Part shown: one piece after another, positions 10,652-18,281 of the stretch
How the letters are laid out: every line of letters begins with the position of its first letter
Numbering within the stretch: position 1 is the first letter of the stretch
NCBI GenBank assembly: GCA_016190825.1
Contig: JACPPV010000010.1
Coordinates: forward strand, 1-45,591
Reading direction: 5' to 3'
Source of the DNA: Chloroflexota bacterium
GTDB lineage: Bacteria; Chloroflexota; Dehalococcoidia; Dehalococcoidales; UBA2162
Length of the DNA stretch: 45,591 nt
Made by a program: the position numbers and the translations under genes
Notes under the pieces: model-generated
Told to the model about the DNA's origin: nothing
The model's input: only the letters and a program-made list of their open reading frames with translations
Databases searched by the model: none

Positions 10652-11431
10652 TTGTCGAATCCAAAGAATCTAGACCGGTTCAGGACCTTGGTCAATATCA
10701 TCGCCCGGCTACGCAGGCCAAATGGCTGTCCCTGGGACCGCGAGCAGACCCATGCCTCGCTGCGCGAAAACCTGTTGGAAGAGTGTTACGAGGTGCTGGA
10801 GGCGATTGACCGGGAAGACTGGGCAGCCCTTTCGAGCGAGCTGGGCGACCTTCTTCTCCAGATTGTTCTCCACGCCCGCATCGCCAGTGAGGCCGGTGAG
10901 TTTGAGCTTGCTGACGTTCTCACTCAAATCAATTCCAAGCTGATCAGCCGTCATCCCCACGTCTTCGGTTCGGTGAAGGCAGAGACGGTGGAGGAGGTGT
11001 TGCACAACTGGGAAGCCCTCAAGCAGGCGGAGAGGGGCGAGGCCTCGATGCTGTCCGGGGTATCCCGGATGATGCCTGCCTTGGCATACAGCAAGGCAAT
11101 CCAGCACCGGGTGGCGCAGGTAGGTTTCGATTGGAAGGACGCCGCCGGCGTCATGGAGAAGCTGTGCGAGGAAGTCAAAGAGTTAGAACTGGCTGAAAAC
11201 CGGGAGCAGAAGGCGGAAGAGTTTGGCGATGTCCTTTTTACGCTGGTCAATGTAGGCCGGCGCATGGGAATTGACTCCGAGGCGGCGCTGAGGGAAGCCA
11301 ACGAGCGTTTTCGCCGTCGTTTCGCCTGCATGGAAGACCTCTGCCGCCAGCGCGGCGTTCTTTTTGCCAACCTTTCCTTTGAAGAGCAGAATGCCCTCTG
11401 GGAAGAGGCGAAGAATGCGGTGAAAAAGTAG
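10652..11431 (+). CDS. mazG: Nucleoside triphosphate pyrophosphohydrolase MazG
   Basis: Hydrolyses (d)NTPs to monophosphates, a house-cleaning and starvation-response enzyme. Two tandem MazG domains are visible. The first has the signature around LRRPNGCPWDREQTHASL and EECYEVLEAI, with ELGDLLLQIVLHA. The second (about residues 165-260) has EEVKELELA and EEFGDVLFTLVN. It is 259 residues long, as for two-domain MazG. The start is TTG, with CGGAGG 6 nt upstream. It lies 117 bp downstream of fmt, with which it may be co-transcribed. Confidence 0.95.
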   Translation: MSNPKNLDRFRTLVNIIARLRRPNGCPWDREQTHASLRENLLEECYEVLEAIDREDWAALSSELGDLLLQIVLHARIASEAGEFELADVLTQINSKLISRHPHVFGSVKAETVEEVLHNWEALKQAERGEASMLSGVSRMMPALAYSKAIQHRVAQVGFDWKDAAGVMEKLCEEVKELELAENREQKAEEFGDVLFTLVNVGRRMGIDSEAALREANERFRRRFACMEDLCRQRGVLFANLSFEEQNALWEEAKNAVKK

Positions 11432-11741
11432 GTCCTCACCTGCGAGAATGCGAGAAATTGAGCGGGCGGTCAGGGTGAGTGTGCCGGCGAGAAGTGGAGC
11501 CAGCATCGTGGCAAAATAAAATTGAAAGAAGATCGCAAATCTGTTATTTGCAGGAATTCAAACTTCGCACTCGCCACTGACTAAAACGAGAAACTCCCAT
11601 TTATAGGTGGGCTTACATTCTTCTGACCCAATCACCCAATCAGCTCACACCCGATCATCTCTACTCTTCCTGTGCAGGTCTAACCTCTACGTTTGCTTCT
11701 TGGGCAGCGTAAATGGCATTGTGGGCGGACGATGCTATGTC
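11432..11741. other. Intergenic region, nothing coding seen
   Basis: Between mazG and the small minus-strand genes. A 6-bp inverted repeat, GCAAAT / ATTTGC, lies near 11,537-11,553, and a weak CCCA/TGGG hairpin near 11,597. Neither has a T run. No gene is supported. Confidence 0.4.
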
Positions 11742-11957
11742 TTATGGATTGAATAGGTAAGCAGGATTTTTGTGCGTAAGATGAATTACCAACCAAACTA
11801 TTAAGATGGTGAATGTAACCGTAACTCCTGCTATCAAAATGACGAGAATCCATTGAAGGATGACCTGAGAGCGAATAGCAAACAGCGCACCTGCGGAAAT
11901 AACTTGAATAAGTACAACTATGGCTCCGATTGCACTCAAGGGACTTCGAATTTCCAT
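11742..11957 (-). CDS. Small two-helix membrane protein, unknown
   Basis: A 71-residue protein with two clear hydrophobic segments, about residues 9-27 and 33-58, separated by RSQVILQ. The short tail ends HKNPAYLFNP. No family is recognised. It starts with ATG, 3 bp after the stop of the 75-residue gene upstream, so the two are surely co-transcribed. Base composition is AT-richer than the flanking core genes, which suggests acquisition. A membrane partner of the upstream protein is possible but speculative. Confidence 0.65.
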   Translation of the reverse strand: MEIRSPLSAIGAIVVLIQVISAGALFAIRSQVILQWILVILIAGVTVTFTILIVWLVIHLTHKNPAYLFNP

Positions 11958-11960
11958 AGT

Positions 11961-12188
11961 CTACATAACTCTGCTTTTGGGAATAACCATTCGCTTACTA
12001 CCAAGTAGGGGAGAATCAAACTCCACCAACCAGCTATTCCCTAAATCTTCGATAATCTTGCCTGATGCATCAAATGAAACTCCCTCACCAATTGTATAGG
12101 TCCCTGCTGCTGTGTTCGTTTGAGCGGTCCCAGCTAACACGTTGGGGCCGCGTATAGTTACTCTAACTCTGTCTCCAATCTTAACCAT
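11961..12188 (-). CDS. Small beta-rich protein, unknown
   Basis: A 75-residue protein opening MVKIGDRVRVTIRGPN, with a second half NSWLVEFDSPLLGSKRMVIPKSRV. Alternating hydrophobic strands and repeated glycine turns suggest a small SH3- or KOW-like barrel, by eye only. ATG start; AGGA and a G-rich run lie just upstream. It is the first of a two-gene unit with the membrane protein at 11,742. A palindrome lies 27 bp upstream at 12,215-12,238. Confidence 0.65.
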   Translation of the reverse strand: MVKIGDRVRVTIRGPNVLAGTAQTNTAAGTYTIGEGVSFDASGKIIEDLGNSWLVEFDSPLLGSKRMVIPKSRVM

Positions 12189-12214
12189 TCATCCTGCCCC
12201 CTTGCCTGCTTCCA

Positions 12215-12238
12215 TATGCTACTCTTTATTTTAGCATA
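12215..12238. promoter_or_regulatory. Palindrome, possible operator
   Basis: TATGCTA (12215-12221) and TAGCATA (12232-12238) form a perfect 7-bp inverted repeat with a 10-bp AT-rich spacer. It lies just upstream of the small two-gene unit. Half-site spacing of about 1.6 turns fits a dimeric repressor better than a terminator, as no T run follows. Confidence 0.4.
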
Positions 12239-12281
12239 CGTTCATAACGTTCGGTGAGAGCACGATTACTTTTCATGTTCA

Positions 12282-14354
12282 CTATACCTTCTCGGCCACC
12301 TTTTCCCGTTCCCGATCGGCAACGATCTTCTGAACAACGTTGGCCGGGGTCTCCTGGTAGTGGTCGAACTCGATACTAAAGGTGCCGCGGCCCTGGGTCT
12401 TTGACTTGAGGTCGATGGCGTAGCGCTGGACCTCTGCCAGCGGCACCAGCGCCTGGATGGTGTTCCAGCCGCCCTCGGGGTTCATCCCCTGAAGCTGCGC
12501 CCGCTTGGTATTGAGGTCGCCGATGATTTCGCCGGTATAGTCTTCAGGGACTTTCACGGTCAGTGTAACAATGGGCTCCAGGATAATCGGTCTGGCTTCG
12601 GCAAGCCCTTTCTTGACCGCTCCGGCGCCAGCTATCTTGAAGCAGATTTCGGAAGAGTCGACTGGATGAAAACTGCCATCGTGGACAGTGACCTTGACAT
12701 CGGTTACCGGATAATGGGCGACCACTCCTTCCTGGACCGCCTCGTGAACGCCCTTTTCGACGGCGGGGATGTAGTTGGTTGGGATCCTGCCGCCAACCAC
12801 CTTGCTCTCGAACTGGACTCCGCTGGAGCGCGGCAACGGCTCAACTTTAAGTATCACGTGGCCGTATTGCCCGTGGCCGCCGGTCTGTTTCTTGTGCCGA
12901 TATTCGGCATCTGCAGACCCGGTGATGGTCTCTTTGTAAGGCACTTTCGGGGTCTTCAGGTCGACGCCCACGCCGAACTTGCGTGACATTTTCTCTGCGG
13001 CCACATCCAGCTGGGTCTCGCCCATTGCCGAAATGATTGTTTCACTCGTATCGGGGTCGCGGTGCATGCGTAACGTCGGGTCCTCTTCCACTAGGCGGCT
13101 AAGGGCGGCGCCCAGCTTATCAAGGTCAGCCTTGGTCTTTGGGTAAACGGCTTCGCTGAAAGTTGGCTCTGGGAAAGCAACCGGCGGCAGCTTTACCGGT
13201 TTATCCCGCGTGCAGAGCGTATCACCGGTATTGGTGAGCGCCAGTTTTGCCACTGCCCCGATGTCACCAGCCTTGACCTGCGGAACGGGTTCCTGGGTCT
13301 TTCCCCGGATCAGGTATAGCTGGCCGATGCGTTCAATCTCACCACGCGTTGCATTCCACACCTGCGAGTTGCTGTCAATGACGCCCCGGTACACGCGGAA
13401 ATAGGTGAGTTTGCCCACGTAGGGGTCGGCGGTAGTTTTGAACACCAGCGCGGCCAGCGGTGCCGCGGCATCCGGTTCAACCACCTCGGCCCCGCCGGAT
13501 TCCGAGATAACGGATACGCCGCGCTCTTTGGGCGATGGCAGATAGCGAGACACCGCGTCCAGCAGCAAGCCTGTCCCGATGTTTTGCAGTGCGGAACCGG
13601 CAAGGACGGGCACGATCTTTCCAGCCACCACCCCGCGCCGCAAGCCCTCGGTCAGTTCGTCAGGGCTTATCTCTTCGCCGCCGAGGAATTTCTCCAGCAG
13701 TGCGTCATCCACCTCGGCGATGGCTTCCACCAGCTTTCCCCGGAGTGATTCAGCCTGGTCTTTCAGCTCGGACGGGACTTCTCCTTCTTTGACCTGAGAG
13801 CCGGTGTAGCTCTTCATTGCTAGCAGGTCAATTACCCCCTGAAAGGTAGTATGAGCGCCAATGGGTAACTGTATCGGTACGCAGCCGGTGCCGAACTTCT
13901 TCTGCAAATCCTCGACGACACCATCAAAATCTGCGTTCTCCCGATCCATCTTGTTCACCATGACCAGCCGCGGCAGCCCCGCGTCATCGCAGTAGCCCCA
14001 CGTTTGTTCGGTGCCAACCTCGACGCTGGAGGCGGCACAGATCACGATTATCGCTCCATCGCTCACCCTCACCGCCGCCTTCATTTCAGCAATGAAATCG
14101 GCGTAACCGGGGGTATCCAGAATGTTTATCTTATTGTTCTTCCACTGGCACGGGATGACTGACAGGTTAATACTGATCCGCCGTTTCGTCTCAACAGGAT
14201 CATAGTCTGAAACCGTTGTTCCATCGTCTACCTTGCCCAGGCGGTTAATTGTCCCGGTGGTAAAGAGGATGGCTTCTGCCAGCGATGTCTTGCCGGCTCC
14301 GGCGTGGGATAAAAGGGCCAGGTTGCGGATGTTCTCCAAGGCAAATTGCTGCAT
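12282..14354 (-). CDS. EF-G-like translational GTPase (EF-G-2 type)
   Basis: A homologue of elongation factor G of 690 residues. The G domain has HAGAGKTSLAEA, switch I around DYDPVETKRRISINLS, then DTPGYADF and NKMD. EF-G domains II to V follow, including the domain IV and V segments GGHGQYGHV and YTGEIIGDLNTKRAQLQGM. The catalytic His of DxPGH is Tyr here, and switch I differs from canonical EF-G. Both features mark the EF-G-2-like paralogues, whose job is unsettled and which do not replace EF-G. A canonical fusA is expected elsewhere in the genome. The ATG start has GGAAGGGTGGGAG upstream, and the promoter is at 14,387-14,415. Confidence 0.88.
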   Translation of the reverse strand: MQQFALENIRNLALLSHAGAGKTSLAEAILFTTGTINRLGKVDDGTTVSDYDPVETKRRISINLSVIPCQWKNNKINILDTPGYADFIAEMKAAVRVSDGAIIVICAASSVEVGTEQTWGYCDDAGLPRLVMVNKMDRENADFDGVVEDLQKKFGTGCVPIQLPIGAHTTFQGVIDLLAMKSYTGSQVKEGEVPSELKDQAESLRGKLVEAIAEVDDALLEKFLGGEEISPDELTEGLRRGVVAGKIVPVLAGSALQNIGTGLLLDAVSRYLPSPKERGVSVISESGGAEVVEPDAAAPLAALVFKTTADPYVGKLTYFRVYRGVIDSNSQVWNATRGEIERIGQLYLIRGKTQEPVPQVKAGDIGAVAKLALTNTGDTLCTRDKPVKLPPVAFPEPTFSEAVYPKTKADLDKLGAALSRLVEEDPTLRMHRDPDTSETIISAMGETQLDVAAEKMSRKFGVGVDLKTPKVPYKETITGSADAEYRHKKQTGGHGQYGHVILKVEPLPRSSGVQFESKVVGGRIPTNYIPAVEKGVHEAVQEGVVAHYPVTDVKVTVHDGSFHPVDSSEICFKIAGAGAVKKGLAEARPIILEPIVTLTVKVPEDYTGEIIGDLNTKRAQLQGMNPEGGWNTIQALVPLAEVQRYAIDLKSKTQGRGTFSIEFDHYQETPANVVQKIVADREREKVAEKV

Positions 14355-14386
14355 GGTCTCCCACCCTTCCAGATTTATTTTCCCAT

Positions 14387-14415
14387 ATTATAATCAATGG
14401 TGCTGGTTACGGCAA
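14387..14415 (-). promoter_or_regulatory. Promoter of the EF-G-like gene
   Basis: On the minus strand TTGCCG (complement of 14,410-14,415), 17 bp, then TATAAT (complement of 14,387-14,392). The start point would be near 14,380, about 25 nt before the ATG. Confidence 0.7.
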
Positions 14416-14442
14416 ATGAGCCTGCGGGCCGCTCATACCCCG

Positions 14443-15000
14443 TCAGCTTGCCCATTTGATTACCATCGGGGTGATGAAGGCCTCTACCGCCGCGGCTACC
14501 AGAAAGAGGGCAAAAGCTAGTGCCAGGAATCTTGATATCTGCCGGAAATGCCGCCGCAGTTTCAACCCTTCGCCTTTCCACAAAGATCGCATTACGCCCG
14601 CGCCGAAGCTGAGAGCAGCCGCCTCGCCGATAAAGAGAGCCGGGACCTCGATGATACCGTGAGGAAGCAAGCCTGCCAGCAGGAAGACAAGGGATTTTTC
14701 CTGGATGACCAGTACCGAAACGATGCCGACGAGCCAACCGTTAAACAGCAGGGACAAAACCGGCACCAGGAAGAGCAAGGGGCTCAGCACAAGACTGAAC
14801 AGGACGGCGAAGAGGTTCTTGAACAGGATAAATATGAAAATGGAAGATTGCGGCAGGGGCGCCAATAAATCGGCCAGCTCTTGCAGAGTGGCGAGTTCTT
14901 CGGGTGGCAGTCCCTCAAGTCGGCCGGAAGATGCCAGTCCGAATCCCAGCCCAATTATGAACAAACTGGTTGCCGTAATAAGCCACCATTTGAAGCTCAT
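14443..15000 (-). CDS. SpoIIM-family (DUF95) membrane protein
   Basis: A 185-residue integral membrane protein with about five hydrophobic segments. It carries the family-typical LPHGIIEVPALFIGEAAALSFG region (about residues 111-132). In sporulating Firmicutes SpoIIM works in engulfment, but the family is widespread in non-sporulating bacteria and archaea, where the role is unknown. Nothing nearby points to sporulation. ATG start at 15,000. It lies 88 bp upstream of the EF-G-like gene on the same strand, with a promoter between them. Confidence 0.8.
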   Translation of the reverse strand: MSFKWWLITATSLFIIGLGFGLASSGRLEGLPPEELATLQELADLLAPLPQSSIFIFILFKNLFAVLFSLVLSPLLFLVPVLSLLFNGWLVGIVSVLVIQEKSLVFLLAGLLPHGIIEVPALFIGEAAALSFGAGVMRSLWKGEGLKLRRHFRQISRFLALAFALFLVAAAVEAFITPMVIKWAS

Positions 15001-15108
15001 CCGTTACCTGTCTTTTCCTTTCCGGATATGCTGCACAGATGGGACCAATAACAATAATAAGGAGAGCTGCCGGGATTCCGTATCGCTTTGGACACTCAGG
15101 GAAAAGCT

Positions 15109-15396
15109 TCAACGCGTCAGGAGCGCCACCACGATGACAGCAGCCAATATGACGCTCCCAAGAATGATTATGTTGCGCAATTCTCTGCCAATGTAGGTAT
15201 GCACGGGGGCGGCTATCTGGGCCGGCGTTGCCACGCCTGTCGGAGCAGTTGTTGCTCTGGGGCGGGCGACCGGCGCCGCGGCTCGGACCGTCTCCGTGCC
15301 TACTACCGCAGCGGGAGCCGGCTGCGGAGCACCCGCCTTGCCTCTTCCACCCTGAGGCAGGCGGCGCGCTTTCTTATGGCGTGATTTACCTGGCAT
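15109..15396 (-). CDS. Small basic, Ala/Pro-rich protein with C-terminal membrane anchor
   Basis: A 95-residue protein. A basic N-terminus (MPGKSRHKKARRLPQ) is followed by an Ala/Pro/Thr-rich low-complexity stretch and one C-terminal transmembrane helix (about residues 73-93, NIIILGSVILAAVIVVALL). No domain is recognised. It lies 26 bp downstream of xerD on the same strand and is likely co-transcribed. It would be tail-anchored in the membrane with its basic part in the cytoplasm. Confidence 0.7.
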   Translation of the reverse strand: MPGKSRHKKARRLPQGGRGKAGAPQPAPAAVVGTETVRAAAPVARPRATTAPTGVATPAQIAAPVHTYIGRELRNIIILGSVILAAVIVVALLTR

Positions 15397-15422
15397 ATCA
15401 GACTCCTTAATGGTGAGTTTTC

Positions 15423-16355
15423 TTAAGGCTGCTGGGTTTGCCTGCCCAGTTTTGCCCTGGGATGGGACTTATCATATGTGCGGCGGACGTGTTCCGGCGT
15501 AAGGTGAGTGTAAACCTGGGTTGTTGAAATATTGGCGTGACCAAGCAATTCCTGCACAGTGCGGAGGTCGGCTCCGCCGTTCAACATGTGGGTGGCAAAA
15601 CTGTGTCTGATCGTATGAGGGGTAACTTCGGTCCCCAGCTCAGCCTCCTGTGCGTATCCCTTCAGGATTTGCCAGAAACCCTGCCTTGTCAACCTCTCTC
15701 CCCGGCGGTTGAGAAACAGAGCCGTTTCTTGCTCATCGCGGATCAGCCGGGAGCGGGCGCCAGTCATGTACTCCTGGAGCGCCGGAATCGCCGGCATAAC
15801 CGGGATCAGCCGTTCCTTGCCGCCCTTACCGAAGCAGCGAACGCAACCTTCGTCCTTGATTATGTCCCCCATATTGAGAGATACTAACTCGCTTACCCGC
15901 ATGCCGCTGGCATACAGCAACCGCAACATTGCGGCATCCCGCTTTGCTTCGGGCGTGGGACGCTTGGCTGGCTGTTCCAGCAGGCGGGAAACTTGGCTGA
16001 AAGAAATGGGCTTGGGCAGGGGACGTCCTACCCTGGGAGAATCAATATTCTCTGCCGGGCTCGTTGCCAGTTTGCCCTCTGCCATCATGAAGCCAAAGAA
16101 AGACTTGGCGGCTGCCACCTTGCGGGCCTGCGTGGTGGGCGCGTAACCCCGCTCTTTGAGGTGAAGGACGTAGTTAAGCATGTCCTGTCGGGTGAAGTTC
16201 TCCCATGACAGCATTATCCCGCGCTTCTTCATCTCGTCTTCGGCAAAGACTGCTAAGTCGTGAAACAGGTCACTGCGATATGCCTCAATTGTGTTTTCGG
16301 CAAATCCCTTTTCTACGGAGAGGTAGGCCAGAAATCGCTCAATATCCTCTTTCAT
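15423..16355 (-). CDS. xerD: Tyrosine recombinase XerD/XerC type
   Basis: Resolves chromosome dimers at dif sites together with a partner Xer protein. The N-terminal SAM-like domain begins EDIERFLAYLSVEKGFAENT. The catalytic domain has the first Arg in SGMRVSELVSL, the HTIRHSFATHML box (His-x-x-Arg), LGHANISTTQVYTHLT with the third His, and the nucleophilic Tyr in VYTHLT. From the ATG at 16,355 it has 310 residues, the family norm, with GGGGAGG just upstream. A longer start 42 bp upstream is unlikely. Being full length and among core genes, it is probably the host Xer rather than an element integrase. Confidence 0.9.
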   Translation of the reverse strand: MKEDIERFLAYLSVEKGFAENTIEAYRSDLFHDLAVFAEDEMKKRGIMLSWENFTRQDMLNYVLHLKERGYAPTTQARKVAAAKSFFGFMMAEGKLATSPAENIDSPRVGRPLPKPISFSQVSRLLEQPAKRPTPEAKRDAAMLRLLYASGMRVSELVSLNMGDIIKDEGCVRCFGKGGKERLIPVMPAIPALQEYMTGARSRLIRDEQETALFLNRRGERLTRQGFWQILKGYAQEAELGTEVTPHTIRHSFATHMLNGGADLRTVQELLGHANISTTQVYTHLTPEHVRRTYDKSHPRAKLGRQTQQP

Positions 16356-16558
16356 ATAGCCTCCCCTGGCTATCCGGCTTCCATTGGTTGGTGTCATCGG
16401 TTCGCGTCGGTTTGTATAGGATTTATTTTAGCACAGTTGTAGACATAATTCAGCCATACATAACGTTTTTATGGCAGGAGCCGGCGAGTGATTCCAAAGT
16501 AACTACAGTCGTGCGTTGCATTGCGGGGTACAATAACATCAAGATTGACCGGCGGGCC

Positions 16559-18076
16559 TTACGTCATGCCTGAAATATGTTCAATGGGAGTGCTGTCGAG
16601 CTTGCGGGTAATCTGGCGAAAATGGAAGCCGAAAATGGCCAGAATAATTGATAGCGGCAGTACCCTTGGATGTCGAATGAGAGTTGAAAGCATGAGCCGC
16701 CAGTAATGCTTTCGGCCCTGATCTTTTATCCCTAACACCCACATCGCCTTGAGAAAAGCCACAATGTGGGAAAACCGGAGCAGGGAAAGCCTTTTTGCCC
16801 TTCTCGGTTTGTATTCCCTGAGAAAGGTACGGATCCTCTCGTAATACTGTTTGGGCGAATATATGGTGCTGAAAATGCGCCTGTAGCCATCAATGAGGGT
16901 CTGGTAATCCATTTTGGGAACGAAGTTGATGGAACAATCGGTGTTGTTACCGGAAAACTCGTTGATCAGTCGGTTTTCCGCTTTCAGACGCTGGTAGAGG
17001 CGAGTGCCCCTCGGGGCATTGAGCAAGCCAACCATAGCGGTAACAATGCCGCTCTTCTGAATGAAGTTGATCTGACTGTGGAAAATTGAGACAGGGTCGC
17101 TATCAAAGCCGACTATGAATCCTCCCTGGACTTCAAATCCATAATTTTGAATCTTTTTTACCGCGGCCACAAGGTCACGCCCCCTGTTCTGCTGCTTATT
17201 GCATTCCGTAAGGCTGTCTTCGTTCGGGGTCTCGATACCGACGAATATCCTTTCAAAGCCGGCCTCTGCCATCAGTTGCATCAACTCTTCATCATCAGCC
17301 AGGTTTATTGAGGCCTGGGTGTAAAAATAGAAGGGGTATTTCCTCTTTTTTGACCACTCTATCATAATCGGCAGTGTTTCCATCTTCAGTTTCTTGCGGT
17401 TGCCGACGAAGTTGTCGTCCACCATAAATATGCTGCCACGCCACCCCTGGAGATACAGTGCATCAAGTTCTCTGACGGTCTGCTCCTGGTTCTTGGTCCT
17501 GGGCATATGCCCGTTGAGAATGGCGATATCACAGAAATCGCAATTGAAGGGGCAACCCCGGGAATATTGAAGGCTCATGGACGCATAATGTTTCATGTTG
17601 ATCAGTGACCACATGGGCAGCGGCGTGAGACCGATGTCAGGCTGTTCGCGAGCTTCATAGAGGGGCTTGGCGCATCCGGCTTCTACGTCTGACAGAAAGG
17701 CTGGCAGGGTCATTTCAGCCTCGCCCAGAACAAAGTGGTCAACCCCCTCAAACTGATCATATTCCGTAGTAAAGAGGGGACCGCCTGCCACCACCTTTAC
17801 GCCGAGATGGTTGCAGCGGGAGATAACTTCCCGTGCGGAATCGCTCTGGACGACCATCGCGCTGATAAAAACATAATCCGCCCAGATGATGTCCTGATCA
17901 CTCAGGTCAGTAACATTCATATCAATGAGCTTCTTTCCGCACTCTCGAGGTAGCATTGAGGCTACGGTCAGTAACCCGAGGGGCGGGAATGAAGCCTTCT
18001 TGGAGATGAATTTAAGGGCGTAGCGGAAGCTCCAGAAGGTATCAGGGTAACGGGGATAGACTAAAAGAATATTCAT
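16559..18076 (-). CDS. B12-binding-domain radical SAM protein
   Basis: A 505-residue protein. The N-terminal cobalamin-binding-like domain begins MNILLVYPRYPDTFWSFRYA. The radical SAM core follows, with the cluster motif RGCPFNCDFC (Cys175, Cys179, Cys182). The C-terminal part (about residues 350-500) resembles the DUF4070 extension. Relatives include methyltransferases and hopanoid or lipid modifiers, but the substrate cannot be read from the sequence. The His of the classical B12-binding DxHxxG motif is not obvious, so the cofactor may not be bound as usual. Its own promoter is at 18,119-18,147. The ribosome site is weak (AAAG). Confidence 0.85.
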   Translation of the reverse strand: MNILLVYPRYPDTFWSFRYALKFISKKASFPPLGLLTVASMLPRECGKKLIDMNVTDLSDQDIIWADYVFISAMVVQSDSAREVISRCNHLGVKVVAGGPLFTTEYDQFEGVDHFVLGEAEMTLPAFLSDVEAGCAKPLYEAREQPDIGLTPLPMWSLINMKHYASMSLQYSRGCPFNCDFCDIAILNGHMPRTKNQEQTVRELDALYLQGWRGSIFMVDDNFVGNRKKLKMETLPIMIEWSKKRKYPFYFYTQASINLADDEELMQLMAEAGFERIFVGIETPNEDSLTECNKQQNRGRDLVAAVKKIQNYGFEVQGGFIVGFDSDPVSIFHSQINFIQKSGIVTAMVGLLNAPRGTRLYQRLKAENRLINEFSGNNTDCSINFVPKMDYQTLIDGYRRIFSTIYSPKQYYERIRTFLREYKPRRAKRLSLLRFSHIVAFLKAMWVLGIKDQGRKHYWRLMLSTLIRHPRVLPLSIILAIFGFHFRQITRKLDSTPIEHISGMT

Positions 18077-18118
18077 CTTTACTTTCTTGCCGCAGTCCTT
18101 TTGTCTGCTCGGTTCTTT

Positions 18119-18147
18119 AGATTATGCCATTTGCGTCATTCTGTCAA
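18119..18147 (-). promoter_or_regulatory. Promoter of the radical SAM gene
   Basis: On the minus strand TTGACA (complement of 18,142-18,147), 17 bp, then TAATCT (complement of 18,119-18,124). The leader would be about 36 nt. Confidence 0.65.
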
Positions 18148-18168
18148 CTAGTGTGGGAGCGCAATTTC

Positions 18169-18197
18169 TTGACAACATCCATACCCGGAGCTATACT
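18169..18197 (+). promoter_or_regulatory. tRNA-fMet promoter
   Basis: TTGACA (18,169-18,174), 17 bp, then TATACT (18,192-18,197). Transcription would begin within a few bases of the mature tRNA 5' end. Confidence 0.75.
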
Positions 18198-18206
18198 TCA
18201 AGTGGA

Positions 18207-18281
18207 CGCGGGGTGGAGCAGTGGCAGCTCGTCGGGCTCATAACCCGAAGGTCGTTGGTTCAAATCCAACCCCCGCTACCA
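18207..18281 (+). tRNA. Initiator tRNA-fMet (CAT)
   Basis: A complete 75-nt cloverleaf including an encoded CCA. The anticodon loop is CTCATAA with anticodon CAT. The anticodon stem has three consecutive G:C pairs (GGG/CCC), and position 1 (C) does not pair with position 72 (T); both mark bacterial initiator tRNA. The T arm has GGTTCAAATCC. The serine recombinase gene on the minus strand overlaps its last 22 bases, so this tRNA is the probable integration site of the element to its right. Confidence 0.93.
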
